From: Liolophura sinensis
Taxonomy: Eukaryota > Mollusca > Polyplacophora > Chitonida > Chitonidae
Reading direction: 5' to 3'
DNA length: 64,000 nucleotides
NCBI RefSeq assembly: GCF_032854445.1
Contig: NC_088295.1
Span: 16,045,385 to 16,109,384, forward strand
Under the pieces are notes generated by a model. It ran no database searches. It saw only the letters and a program-made list of their open reading frames with translations, and was not told the DNA's origin. Positions 27,330-38,720 of the stretch are shown in pieces; the first letter of the stretch is position 1; each line of letters opens with the position of its first letter. Position numbers and translations under genes: made by a program.

Positions 27330-30300
27330 GTAAACCTTGAACTTGCAGTGTTGTTTACATCTTGGTGCTGGAGTGTGATCAAGTTGTTGGCTAACAAATC
27401 ATCTATATTTGCACTTAAAGGCTATGTGGGTTAATACAAATATTGAAGAATTAATAGCTGACAATTAATTAATTTTTCGTGGTTTGTACATTTTCGTCTT
27501 TTTTATTTGTGGATGTGTTTGCAAAGTTTGATAAATAATGTACTGAAGTAAAAGTTGATATTTTTTAAAAAATAATATACATGTACCTCAGAATTGTTAG
27601 AGCTTAAACATATGGGTCATAGTCTGATAATCTAATAAACAAATCTTTGTGAATACTATCTGAGACAGTGTTAGAATACAAACATATTTGTTTTTATTGG
27701 TGTAAGTTGTATGATCCAGTATAGGGTTGCCTTTGTGAATGCAGTTCTTCTCATATTCTCAAGTTTGAGATGAAAGGCTTTGAAGTACAGTGTATTATCT
27801 TAGGCATTGTTCATGTAGTTTTACATTCTACGTATTAATAGGGCATGTTTGTTTTCCTCCAAAAAGATGCAGTAATTATGTCTGTGCATTGCTCAAGACA
27901 GTGTTTGTTCATCATCATCCTATATATTTGCTTTGTATGATGTTACATCATTGTTGCTTTGCCAGGGAGATCACATTGTGAGGGCTGGTCCCCCGGCACA
28001 GTACCACATCTATGTGAGAACTGGCAAGAGGATAGGTGCCAGCACCAAGGCCCATGTGAAGATCACGCTGTATGGAGAGCATGGCCGCTCACAGGAGTTC
28101 CTACTGGCAGAATCTCAGAGGCACAAGATCAAGTTCCAGAAGGGACATGTATGTGCATAGATTGTTAAATTTTTCAAATCTTGTAGTACCAAATTTCTTC
28201 TTTGAATCACTGCTGTACACTATTAATTTACAACCTGCTGTATTGTTTTCAGGAGGATTTATTTACAGTTTACACCCCTCATGTTGGCAGACTGAAGTGT
28301 GTGAAGATAGGACATGACAGACCTGAGTTAAGTATGTCCATTGTCTTATTGCTTTTTTAATACTGTTATGATTAGCTCAAGCTCTTTGTGTTAAATTGGG
28401 TGTATGTTATCTTAAGTGAGTTCAAAAACTATAATCACGGTGTTGTGACATGCCATACTGTAATAGCTACTGCTGATTTGTATGTTGAATGCAAGAATCC
28501 TGAATATCAGCTTTGTATTGGCCAGTGTACGCATGGTTCCTGGAAGGTGTGACGGTTGAGGACACTGTGGACAAGCGAGTGTACGAGTGTCCGTGTGAGC
28601 GATGGTTGTCGGGTCAGGACGGGGACAAGAAGACATATAGAGTACTACCTGTGGACAGAGACCGTGCCCTTATTAAAGGTAACAGGATTCACCAAAACTA
28701 GCGAGTGCTCATGTAGGCCCTGTGTGTATATACATTTCCTGACCAGCGTTGAAAATGTACACTAGCTGGGAAGTCATTTCATATTTCTCAGGCTATGTTC
28801 TGTTGTATAAATGGCTGTTGTGGTAATTATGACACATTCCAGACTGTTTAGGTAGAGAATATATATCTTGTATGTAATTAAACCTTCTGTTCAAAAATAT
28901 GATCGTGGATGTGTGTGTCCTAAAGTTGGTATTAAAGAATTAAATTTTTCCTTTCAATTTCAGATTCTGATGATGATTCTGGTAGTGATGTGTCTTACAT
29001 AAAAAAGTATGGAGAGGACACGGAGTCTGAAAGAGATGATAGCCCTCGTCGTTCTCCTGACAGTGTGAAGGCTCGGCGAAGTGCTGGGTCGTCAAAATCT
29101 AGCTCCTCAGATAGTGAAACAGATAGTGATACAGAGACGGACACCTCAAGCAGTGAGAGCACACAGAGGGAAATCATCATCCCTGTTAAACCTCCTTCAA
29201 CAGATGTCAAGGTAACGCAAACAACCCAGTCAAAGCCTACCCGAGGGGAGCACCATTACGAAGAATCAAAGATACTAGTGTCACCTGGTAGAAAAATGAA
29301 AGATGACTTCTTTGATCAGAGACCTGCTGGACCAGTGTACACTTTTAGGACAGGTACATCGGTGGACAGTCGTGAGGATGCAAACACAGAGAAACCTGAA
29401 CTGTCCATCACAGAAACTGATTCTGAGACGTCCAAGACAACCACCTCTGACTACAGCGAAACCAACAAAGCGGCTGTTATTATGCCTATATCACGATTCC
29501 CTGTAATAGCTGAGGAGGATCCAAAACAACGTGCCACTCCTGACACCTCTGAGGAGAGGAATGTGAGCCCAGGTATGGCTGCTGCTCCTCAGAGAGTTGT
29601 GCCTCGTATAGCAGTGGACCGTGTAGAAGAGCCTATTATAGAACAGACTGGAGGATTTTCCGGGGCTCGTGTATTGAAGGAGGAGTCTGGGACAGAATCA
29701 GGAACAGCCAGGACTACATCAGACTCTGTGACAAGTGAGAAAAAGGGTGCTGTTGATGAACGGCTTAACCAGCCGCTCACAGTGAAGAAATCCACAAGCA
29801 GTGAAGCGACTGAGGGAACTACAACTGAAACCGGCTCCAACACTGACAGAACAGCACATAGTGGCTCGGCCACTGACAGAACCACACAGAGTGGCTCAGC
29901 CACTGACAGAACCACACAGAGTGGCTCTGGGATTGAACGATCCTCAACGACTAGTGGCTCCAGCACAGACAGGACAGCAACAGAGGTAGAGCAGTCAACA
30001 AACACAAAGAAAGTGGACGAAAGTAGTGGAAAGACTTGGCCAGTACAGGCGGTAAATGGTTATGGAGCCCCATCAGCATCAGCAACATCCAACACAGAGA
30101 AACCTGAACAGGCAGCAGACTCAGGCACTGAAGACTCTGACTCAGACTCCAGTAGCAGTAACGGTTCTGAGTCAGAGTCTGATTCAGACTCTGAAAGTGA
30201 TGGTGAAACACCAAGACCTGAACAAGTACAGCCAAAGAAGGAAGATGACAAGGTGAGTTCTTCTCTCTGCTGTATGGTAGATGTATATTTAGATTGGTAG

Positions 30301-33300
30301 TTGTGGTATATGATGTCTCTAAATGACAATGTCTGCACCAGGATGTTGAATAAATACTCAGTGTGTACAGTATCATGCAGATTGCCATCATGTATCACAT
30401 GTGAATCAATTAAATTTACACAAGATTAATTTACCACATAAACTTAATGTGAAGATGAAATGCCAAAAAAACAAACATCTCAGGAAATTTTCCACAAATC
30501 AATATGATTCTACTCATTGTTACAAAATGGCTTGCATTCCTGATTAACACCTTCACAATAGAGTTGACATGTGCCCTTGATTGTTTGAATTTACTAAGTC
30601 ATGTCAATTTATTATGAAGAGACTACAGCTGATAATGAGATGTTAATTTTACAGATTGGTTACAGTCAGAAGGAGAGTATGCCATCTCCTCAAGTGTCCC
30701 AGACTGTCACCACAGTGTCAGGGGAAACCCTGCACGAAGCAGCCAAGGCAGGCAAACTGACAATTGTGACGGAAATCATCCAGAGCCACCCAGACAAGAT
30801 AAAGTAGGTCTATATTCGAACGTATACGCTGACTGCATTTACATGTAGATATTTTAGTAGAATTTTAATATTGTCTTCCATCATGACCTTATGTACTTAA
30901 AATAGGTACATGTTCATTCAGATAGGTGTAAATTACTTACGCAAGAAGTGAAAATTACAAGCAACTCTTGAGCCGATGATCCATATGCATTCTATATAAT
31001 CATAATTAATGTTCTGTAAAACTAAAGAAACTTAGTTTCAGAATGTATAAGATTTTAGATTTCAGCTTTTTTTTTATTAAGAATGTGTTTTGGAATACTG
31101 ATGTCTGTAATTCACACATACATTTTAACTTCTTGCAACAGGGTTTAACTTTATTTGTGTGTGTACTGTGTTACAGCGAGTTAAATGAGGTGGGTTGGAC
31201 AGCTCTCCATGTGGCTGCGTCAGAGGGTCAACTTGAAGTTGCTCAGTGGCTGGGGCAGAATGGAGCGGAATTGAACAAAGAGACGCCCACAGGTTACAGT
31301 GCTATTCACTTGGCGGCTCTTCATGGGCATGCTACCACCCTCAAGGTAACATCATAGAACCGTATTGGGTAATAACATAATAAGTGATGTGCCCTGCATT
31401 TAGTATTCATCATATAAAATCTGTTAGTGTTACAATAATTATCCATTGAGTTGCTTTTTTAATTGATGTAACACCATACTCAGGAATGATTCACCTACAG
31501 GAAGCCAAGAATGCCGTTGGTTTTGTTGGTGAAAGAAACCACTGCACTTCTTCGCATGAGACAAACTTCCTTAAAGAAGTTTCTTCTAATTGAATGTAAG
31601 ATGTACATGTATTAAATAGATTTAATTAAAAAATATACATGTATTTGTACAATGTGTCAGTAATTTGCCATAAGTTGGTGGTTTACATTTGGCACTCCAC
31701 TCATGAGACCAAATCATGAGAACGGCATTAAACAGCAATTAAACAAAGAAATTATCAGATACATGTACTGAGTACTGTGATTTATGGATGCCAGCACATT
31801 GTATATTACCCAGTATTCGACATCTTCTTCTGAATGTACTGTAATGTACTGTTTTCGCATGTTTGCAAGATGCTTATTCAAGCATATTCTGAAGGCATTG
31901 TTCTGTGGTCACTGATAAAGTTATGCTTTTTCTGAAACCCTGAAACTGGCCAACCCAGTTAATGTAGTTTTGTATCCAAAATTAAAATAAAAAGGTGCAC
32001 AAATTACACTGAAAGTTGATATTTCCTATATTAACGGATTGAGGAATTAGGGTACATGAATGTTCATGTGTACATTATGTCTGATCTGTGGTTGTATGTG
32101 CTCTTTGTAGCTGTTGGCATCCCTGGGAGGGACTGTGAACTGCCTGACCACAGACCAGCAAACACCATTACATTTGGCTGCCCTCAGGTAAGCTTAACTC
32201 TACTGCAGGATGGTCAGCCTGGCGCTAGTATGCATAGATGAACCTTCAACCAGTCATCATCAAACCTCTCTATGAAAATACCCGTAGCAGAAATTGGTGG
32301 GTCCAATGGCGGGGACTCAACAATAGTAGAATTACTGCGTCCCTATGGATTTTTTTGCGTCAGAGAGGCCTGACCTGTACTATTAACACGACTGGTATAT
32401 GCTGTCTTTGTTCTAAGTAAAGTAGATTCACACCCTTAAAAGTGAAGTTAGCCGTCTTTCAGTGTTGGATGTGCAGGAAACACTATGTGAATTTGCTGTC
32501 ACAGCAATCATACAACAGTATATACATTGTAAATGCTACACACACCAATATTTTTCAGACATCTTCTCCATGTACTTCATGATATACATGTATAGCCTCA
32601 ATTTTGGTTTGTTGAAATGGTACACGCTTTTAATATTGGTACATTCAACTCAAAGCACCAATACCTGACATTCTTTTTTACATATATAGAGAGAGAATTT
32701 TGTCTTTAGTTGATTTTGAATGGTGCAAACACCACTCGTATAAGTATCAAGGAGATAAATGCACTGCGTTGTTTTGTCAGTGGCCATGTGGAGATTGCTA
32801 AGTGGCTGATAACTAATGGTGTGGACATAGGAGCTAGAGATGAATCTGACCGCACAGCCTTGGATTTGGCAGTTAGAAACGAACAGGATGAAGTCACAGA
32901 GTATCTTAGGTCATTTGCAGGGAAGGACGCATCTGACAGCGGGTAAGCCGTTCTAGTATACATATTTGATAAAAGGTGTATAAGATAAGTCATTCTGACG
33001 TAGAGGGTAAGCCACTCTAATGTGAAGGCTACCTACACTGGCCTATAGCGGGTAAGCTAGTGTGGTATAGCGGGTAAGCCAGTGTGGTATAGCGGGTAAG
33101 CCAGTGTGGTGTGGCGAGTAAGCCAGTGTGGTATGGCGGGTAAGCCAGTGTGGTATAGCGGGTAAGCCAGTGTGGTATGGCGGGTAAGCCAGTGTGGTAT
33201 AGCGGGTAAGCGACTGTGGTATAACGGGTACCCCACTGTGGTGTGGCGAGTAACCCAGTGTGGTATAGTGGGTAAGCCAGTGTGGTATAGCGGGTAAGCC

Positions 33301-36300
33301 AGTGTGGTATAGTGGGTAAGCCAGTGTGGTATAGCGGGTAAGCCAGTGAGGTATAGCAGGTACCCCACTGTGGTGTGGCGAGTAAGCGACTGTGGTATAG
33401 AGGGTAAGCGACTGTGGTATAGCGGGTAAGCCAGTGTGGTATAGTGGGTAAGCCAGTGTGGTGTGGCGGGTAAGCCAGTGTGGTATAGCAGGTAAGCCAC
33501 TGTGGTGTAGTGAGTAAGCCAGTGTGGTATAGCGGGTAAGCCAGTGTGGTGTGGCGAGTAAGCCAGTGTGGTATAGTGGGTAATCCAGTGAGGTATAGCG
33601 GGTACCCCACTGTGGTGTGGCGGGTAAGCGACTGTGGTGTAGTGAGTAAGCCAGTGTCGTATAACGGGTACCCCACTGTGGTGTGGCGAGTAACCCAGTG
33701 TGGTATAGTGGGTAAGCCAGTGTGGTATAGCGGGTAAGCCACTGTGGTATAGCGGGTAAGCCAGTGAGGTATAGCAGGTACCCCACTGTGGTGTGGCGAG
33801 TAAGCGACTGTGGTATAGAGGGTAAGCGACTGTGGTATAGCGGGTAAGCCAGTGTGGTATAGTGGGTAAGCCAGTGTGGTGTGGCGGGTAAGCCAGTGTG
33901 GTATAGCAGGTAAGCCACTGTGGTGTAGTGAGTAAGCCAGTGTGGTATAGCGGGTAAGCCAGTGTGGTGTGGCGAGTAAGCCAGTGTGGTATAGTGGGTA
34001 ATCCAGTGAGGTATAGCGGGTACCCCACTGTGGTGTGGCGGGTAAGCGACTGTGGTATAGAGGGTAAGCGACTGTGGTATAGCGGGTAAGCCAGTGTGGT
34101 ATAGTGGGTAAGCCAGTGTGGTGTGGCGGGTAAGCCAGTGTGGTATGGCGGGTAAGCCACTGTGGTGTAGCGGGTAAGCCAGTGTGGTGTGGCGAGTAAG
34201 CCAGTGTGGTGTGGCGGGTAAGCCAGTGTGGTCTAGTGGGTAAGCCAGTGTGGTATAGCGGGTAAGCCAGTGTGGTGTGGTGGGTAAGCCAGTGTGGTCT
34301 AGCAGGTAAGCCACTGTGGTATAGCGGGTAAGCCAATGTGGTATAGCAGGTAAGCCACTGTGGTGTAGCGAGTAAGCCACCATGGTTATGTGGGTATGTG
34401 GGTATTTTACTCTTTCATGGAGAGTAAGCCATAATTAAGATAGTGTTCAGTGGGATCTTTGTGGTGTATGGGGTAAGTCAAGTTGACATTGTATTTGTCA
34501 GTTGTTTAGTATGTTTCCTATTTTTTCAGAAAACCTGTTGAATTTTCAGTAGAGAATGGCACCCACAATAACTCTGTTACAGACCATGTTGAGGTGAGTG
34601 TAAATACATTTACTTTACTTCAGACTCTATTATGTCATTTCAAAGACAGAAATGACAGCCATGTATTCTATCATGGTGTTGCCAAAGTACATACAGTTGA
34701 GGTACAAGGCCGTGGGGTGCACCAAGCACATACACTTAGATGCAAACAAGGTTCAAATTCAAACAAGGCTCGGGTGACCTGAGCAAAACCTCTCACCTAA
34801 TATGTTATAATTGATAACTTGCGGTTTGCTCTCGCTTTCCTCAATATGCTGCCATTTTCTGACTTTTCTAAATGGTGAACTTCCCTGAGTTATGTTGATC
34901 ACATATCACAAATTTTTATTTGCAGATTAATTGTTTTTTCACATGTTCAGTACTCAAGAGTGTGTAATTTGAGATGGAAAAAGATGACAAACATTTTTTG
35001 TTCATTTTTAGAGGCAAATCTACTTAGTCTTGTTCAACTTTCGTGAAGTATCAGTTTATAGTTAGTAAATGATATCATAACTTTGTTCATTGTACAGTAT
35101 GTTTACTGTCTTTCTACATTTGTTGTAAATTTCTGTGTTAAATGGTACATGTTAGAAGATTACTTCAAATTTTTACCAGAGAAGTCATTACTATAATGAA
35201 TATTTGGTTCAACATCTGTTTACAGAAGTTCAGTGCACAGACAAGCCAGCCTAGCTCCCCTCACACACAGGAAGAAGACTTGAAGGTATGATCTGGCTGA
35301 CTTATTGACTTTATAGTGGGTCAGTGGGTGCAGTAATATGAGCACAACAACTAATATGTCAGCGTGATGTGAGCAGAACTGCAGTACCATTCTCATGTGG
35401 CCTGCTGTCATGTCCTTGTGATGTGAGCAGAACTGCAGGACCATTCTCACGTGTCCTTCTGTCATGTCAGCGGGATGTGAGCAGAACTGCAGTATCATTC
35501 TCACCTGTCCTTCTGTTATGCCCGCGTGATGTGAGCAGAACTGCATTACCATTCTCACTTGTAGTTCTGTCATGTCAGTGTGATGTGAACAAAACTGTGG
35601 CACACCTCTATTCTCCCCATTCTCACATCCTTAAGTGATGCAAGCAAAACCATCTGCAGTACTTCTCACCAGTCTCCTGTCCTTCAGTGATGCAACCAAG
35701 CTACAATACTTGTCACCACTCATCACATGTCGTCAGGGATGCGACCAAAATTGCAGTACTCTCATCATTCTCACATGTTCTATTAAAATTCCTAAAAAAT
35801 CATTATCATGAACCTCTCTTTGACTGGCTCAAATCAGTGCACAATTGAGGGTGAAGGCCTGCAGACAAAATCTTACATGGTATTGGATTCTAATTGTGAA
35901 ATATTGGTAGCATATCAGATGGTATGAATAATAGTTTTTGTTGTATAAACTTGTTAATTCCATATCATTATATTAAATTATGTAAAATATTAATGCGCTG
36001 TAATATGGTTAGATTTTACACTTTCACAGCTTCCGGGGTGACAAAAGCAGTAGATGATCCATGAGGCTATTTGTGCAGCCTGATGTTCACTGAAGACCGC
36101 TAGTCTATGAGCAATATACATGGAATATGGTTAATTTTACAACTTTCACAGCTTCCGGGGTGACAAAAGCAGTAGATGATCCATGAGGCTATTTGTGCAG
36201 CCTGATGTTCACTGAAGATCGCTAGTCCTATGAGCAATATACATGGAATATGGTAGATTTTACCACTTTCACAGCTTCCGGGGTGACAAAAGCAGTAGAT

Positions 36301-37267
36301 GATCCATGAGGCTATTTGTGCAGCCTGATGTTCACTGAAGATCGCTAGTCTATGAGCAATATACATGGAATATGGTTAGATTTTACCACTTTCACAGCTT
36401 CCGGGGTGACAAAAGCAGTAGATGATCCATGAGGCTATTTGTGCAGCCTGATGTTCACTGAAGACCGCTAGTCTATGAGCAATATATATGGAATATGGTT
36501 AGATTTTACCACTTTCACAGCTTCCGGGGTGACAAAAGCAGTAGATGATCCATGAGGCTATTTGTGCAGCCTGATGTTCACTGAAGACCGCTAGTCTATG
36601 AGCAATATACATGGAATATGGTTAGATTTTACCACTTTCACAGCTTCCGGGGTGACAAAAGCAGTAGATGATCCATGAGGCTATTTGTGCAGCCTGATGT
36701 TCACTGAAGATCGCTAGTCTATGAGCAATATACATGGAATATGGTTAGATTTTACCACTTTCACAGCTTCCGGGGTGACAAAAGCAGTAGATGATCCATG
36801 AGGCTATTTGTGCAGCCTGATGTTCACTGAAGACCGCTAGTCTATGAGCAATATACATGGAATATGTATATCTGTACATCACATGAGGAAAAGTCTGGTT
36901 TTCGTCAAGCACTCCTGTTCCCTCCACCCATGAAACTTGCATTATGGTGAACTATTGGATTTTCTCGGCCAGACACACCATGTGACTCGTAAATTCCTGT
37001 TGACGGCAATGCTCCACTATTACAAATCTCACGTGATAATGCATTAAAAGCAGACAGTGCACCTATCCTGAAACTTGCTGCGACCATATAAATGAAAAAT
37101 TCTTCAGTATGGCCTTATAAATCAACAATTTAATAAATGAATAAATAATGCAATCTGCTTATATGTTTTAGGAAAAGCGACATTTATATGAGGAGCAAAA
37201 GAGTAAAATGGACGAGTCAGGACTGAGTTTCTTGGACAGCATTCGCCAAGAACTTGAGCAAGACTAG
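13722..37267 (+). CDS. PLAT/LH2-domain and ankyrin-repeat protein (26 coding exons)
   Basis: I reconstructed 26 exons, each with AG before and GT after; their lengths sum to 3,621 nt and keep one frame, giving 1,206 residues. The ATG at 13722 has an in-frame TAA at 13707-13709 and A at -3. Layout: basic, Pro/Ser-rich N-terminus (1-380), PLAT/LH2 beta-sandwich (about 392-507), Ser/Thr/Asp/Glu-rich linker (about 510-948), five ankyrin repeats (about 972-1125), charged tail. There is no signal peptide or membrane segment, so it is probably an intracellular scaffold. PLAT domains commonly bind lipid or protein partners and ankyrin repeats bind proteins; a role here is inference. I do not recognise a named orthologue. 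The least certain parts are microexons 5, 6 and 15 and the exon 7 acceptor. Confidence 0.88.
14048..14498. mobile_element. Inverted-repeat (foldback) element in intron 1
   Basis: The left arm has 'ttggagtctc', 'gtgttaatttcatactcaac', 'gacaccaacct' and 'ctcgatttagaa...tttattatagcc'. The right arm holds the reverse complements in mirrored order, ending at 'agactccaa' (14490-14498). The arms are about 170-200 bp, around a centre near 14270. There is no gene inside; the short open frames in the arms are strand shadows. It resembles a foldback or long-TIR nonautonomous transposon. The outer limits are approximate. Confidence 0.75.
14664..16520. mobile_element. Large inverted repeat with 1.2-kb interior in intron 1
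   Basis: Left arm 14664-14930 and right arm about 16205-16520 are diverged reverse complements. Shared landmarks are 'gatgctaaatta', 'cttatcctcttgtttta' and 'tctcctcg'. Read outward from the interior, each arm could encode a similar short peptide containing LKQEDK, so a gene-like fragment exists in two opposed copies. The interior (about 14960-16200) has TIR-like ends around 'ggctagcc' and 'tggctaatgcc', and three imperfect direct repeats around 'tttatttctacctcctg' (15470, 15745, 15860). I do not recognise the element. Confidence 0.6.
26232..26465 (+). mobile_element. tRNA-derived SINE (family 1) in intron 13
   Basis: Starts 'ggggtctctgtggccgaggg' and carries 'cagtgagttcaagccc' and a core with 'tggatggtcgtgggtttc', ending in an AAATAAA-like tail. 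The 11-bp TGTAATGTATT flanks both sides (26221-26231 and 26466-26476) as a target-site duplication. Its sequence is more diverged than the copies at 50.9 and 56.5 kb. Confidence 0.9.
27966..28678 (+). CDS. Exons 16-18: PLAT/LH2 domain
   Basis: Exons 27966-28148, 28253-28331 and 28526-28678 encode residues 381-518. The domain opens with YHIYVRTGKRIGASTKAHV and ITLYGEHGRS, the usual first strands of a PLAT/LH2 fold (aromatic-x-hydrophobic start, then a Gly/Ser/Thr turn, then V-x-I-x-L-x-G). It continues with LAESQRHKIKFQKG, LFTVYTPHVGRLKCVKIGHD and YAWFLEGVTVED, and ends near ERWLSGQDGD and TYRVLPV. The region around 442-475 contains the basic and aromatic positions expected for partner or membrane contact. 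The length of about 115 residues is normal for the family. Confidence 0.92.
28964..30252 (+). CDS. Exon 19: long Ser/Thr/Asp/Glu-rich disordered linker
   Basis: This 1,289-nt exon encodes residues 519-948 and is much larger than its neighbours. It opens with an acidic DSDDDSGSD stretch and has several runs of Ser, Asp and Glu. At about residues 805-861 there is a short repeat based on GSATDRTTQ (DNA about 29820-29990). It closes with a Ser/Asp/Glu-rich segment at about 904-931. There is no folded domain; it is probably a disordered, phosphorylation-prone linker between the PLAT and ankyrin modules. Open frames on the opposite strand are by-products of the biased codons. Confidence 0.9.
30655..32942 (+). 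CDS. Exons 20-23: five ankyrin repeats
   Basis: Exons 30655-30803, 31177-31345, 32111-32187 and 32781-32942 encode residues 949-1133. Five ankyrin repeats are visible from their cores: LHEAAKAGKL, TALHVAASEGQLEVAQWL, SAIHLAALHGH, TPLHLAALSGHVEIAKWL and TALDLAVRNEQDEV. The first and last are the less typical caps. Exon 23 ends at GCGG followed by GTAAGC at 32943, and the repeat array just downstream copies this donor. Confidence 0.93.
33047..34383. repeat. 22-bp tandem array carrying a splice-donor motif, intron 23
   Basis: About 60 units of 22 bp, each with the core 'agcgggtaagcc' and 'gtgtggt'. The unit core matches the exon 23 donor context (agcgg/gtaagcc at 32938-32949). Diverged copies already appear at about 32980-33030. 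Unit variants recur in the same order 418 bp apart (19 x 22 bp; landmark 'ccagtgaggtatagcagg' at 33343 and 33761), which shows a higher-order duplication. 22 is not a multiple of three, and every frame on the minus strand stays open for over 360 codons purely as a result. Confidence 0.97.
34530..37267 (+). CDS. Exons 24-26: C-terminal tail and stop
   Basis: Exons 34530-34593, 35226-35285 and 37172-37267 encode residues 1134-1206. Exon 26 encodes a charged, helix-prone end (EKRHLYEEQKSKMDE then SFLDSIRQELEQD) and stops at TAG 37265-37267. A short coiled coil is possible. Intron 25 contains the 55-bp and 123-bp tandem repeats. Confidence 0.88.
35364..35600. repeat. ~55-bp tandem repeat in intron 25
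   Basis: 'gatgtgagcagaactgcag' recurs at about 35365, 35420, 35474 and 35529, with a diverged fifth copy near 35583. The spacing is 54-55 bp. Traces of 'gatgcaaccaa' continue to about 35760. Confidence 0.9.
36003..36865. repeat. Seven copies of a 123-bp tandem repeat in intron 25
   Basis: The landmark 'ttccggggtgacaaaagc' occurs at 36031, 36153, 36276, 36399, 36522, 36645 and 36768, so the period is 122-123 bp. Copies are almost identical, which implies recent expansion or ongoing homogenisation. No coding function is apparent. Confidence 0.97.
36890..37150 (+). mobile_element. Decayed SINE-like sequence
   Basis: 'cctccacc', 'cattatgg', 'attcttcagtatggc' and a terminal 'aataaatgaataaat' resemble the 3' half of a SINE but are strongly diverged. 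It lies just before the acceptor of exon 26. Confidence 0.3.
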
Positions 37268-37834
37268 TACTGTACTGAACACTTAGTATATCTCTGAATT
37301 TGTGCTTGTCATTAATATGCTGTAGTGAAACAATACTGAATTGAAAAAAATATACTTGTTCCAGTTTAATAAATTTTGACCCTAAATTTTTTGTGTAAGG
37401 GTAAAAAAATAGTATTATCTGCTGAAAAATGCAGATATACGTGCTGGATATGTTTTATTAAAACATGTTCTGAAATTATATATGTCTAATCTGTGATAAG
37501 CCATCATAATATTGCCACTTGCCAAGGCATTGTTGGGAGAGTATCTCTGATTCACATATCTGTACAATAGAATTCATTCTGTACATGTAGTGCCCTCGGA
37601 AGATAGATTCTGTTTCAGGTTGGGCAGATTGTGGGTAATGAACCATTATGGTTCAACTGTTGGATGTGTTCTGCTGCAGGTCATTAATCTCAAGGCAATA
37701 CAAAAGGTGTAACATCCCACAAATCTAGGCCCTTGTTCCAGCAGCAAGTGTTTATTGTAAAATAACCTTGGTACCAGTTTTTTGTAAGAGAAATTATGTT
37801 ACTGTATAAAAATGAATGTTATTATCTGTGATCA

Positions 37835-37840
37835 AATAAA
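37835..37840 (+). promoter_or_regulatory. Likely poly(A) signal of the PLAT/ankyrin gene
   Basis: AATAAA lies 568 bases beyond the TAG stop at 37265-37267, followed by a T-rich stretch. An earlier AATAAA at about 37368 is an alternative. Confidence 0.55.
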
Positions 37841-38469
37841 AAATTGTCTCAATTTACATATTGTTAACACCTGTTTTACTGACATGTATATGTATATGTC
37901 AATTATATGAAACAAAAAGATATTTAAAATTAACTCTCAAAAAGTGCACTTGATAACATACTCTTCAGAAAATGGCATTCCTTGGAGAGATATATAAAGT
38001 TTTAGGAGAGTGTTGGTTGGAATTGTTAAGTGTTATTGATTGTTTTAAAATTTCTGTATGGATTATATAATGTTAATTATATTTGTAGTTTGTCTTGTTG
38101 TATACCAGTGATGTGGTTATTTTAACAGGAAGAAAATCCAATTAAGAAGACACAAATTTCATTTGACAGGCTGCGAAACTGAAAATGTCTTTTCTTGTAA
38201 ATATGGTCTTTAGTACATGTATGAATCGCATGCATCACATACTCATTTAGAGCATATTTATTCATAAATGTGTCAAGAGTTCCAATATAGAAGGAGATGA
38301 TCCTAATAGCCATCATGCAAAAATTATTTACAGATAATACACCACATTTACAGATAACTTTTTCTAGCCTTTCGTATGAAGTGTGAATCTTTGAAGGTTT
38401 ACTTGTGTTAGGAGGTGAGCTAGTTTGCTACATACTGTACTGTTTGTTTCTGAGTCTTTCTTATCATGT

Positions 38470-38720
38470 TACTCGGTTTGTTACCATGTAGGGTAGTGTA
38501 CGCACATGTCCTTTGGTTTGTTACCATGTAGGGTAGTGTACTACACATGTCCTTTGGTTTATTACCATGTAGGGTAGTGTGGTACACTTGTCATTTGCTT
38601 TGTTACCATGTAGGGTAGTGTGTTGCATATGTTATCTGCTGTGTTACCATGTTAAGGATGTCTGTTACATGTCATCTGGTTAATTACCATGTATTTGTCT
38701 ATTAATGTGATATCTGGTTT
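38470..38720. repeat. Degenerate ~53-bp tandem repeat
   Basis: 'ttgttaccatgtagggtagtgt' in whole or part recurs about five times, with 'catgtcctttgg' or 'catgtcatctgg' between copies. It decays towards the right end. Confidence 0.75.

Noticed and set aside
29589-30398. Minus-strand frames of 112-146 codons opposite exon 19
   Set aside because: They are shadows of the Ser/Thr/Asp-rich exon 19; the plus strand has correct phases and splice sites.
33029-34383. Three overlapping minus-strand open frames of 367-446 codons
   Set aside because: All are translations of the 22-bp tandem array in different frames. The unit has no stop in any minus frame, so openness is automatic. There is no start context, domain or splice support.
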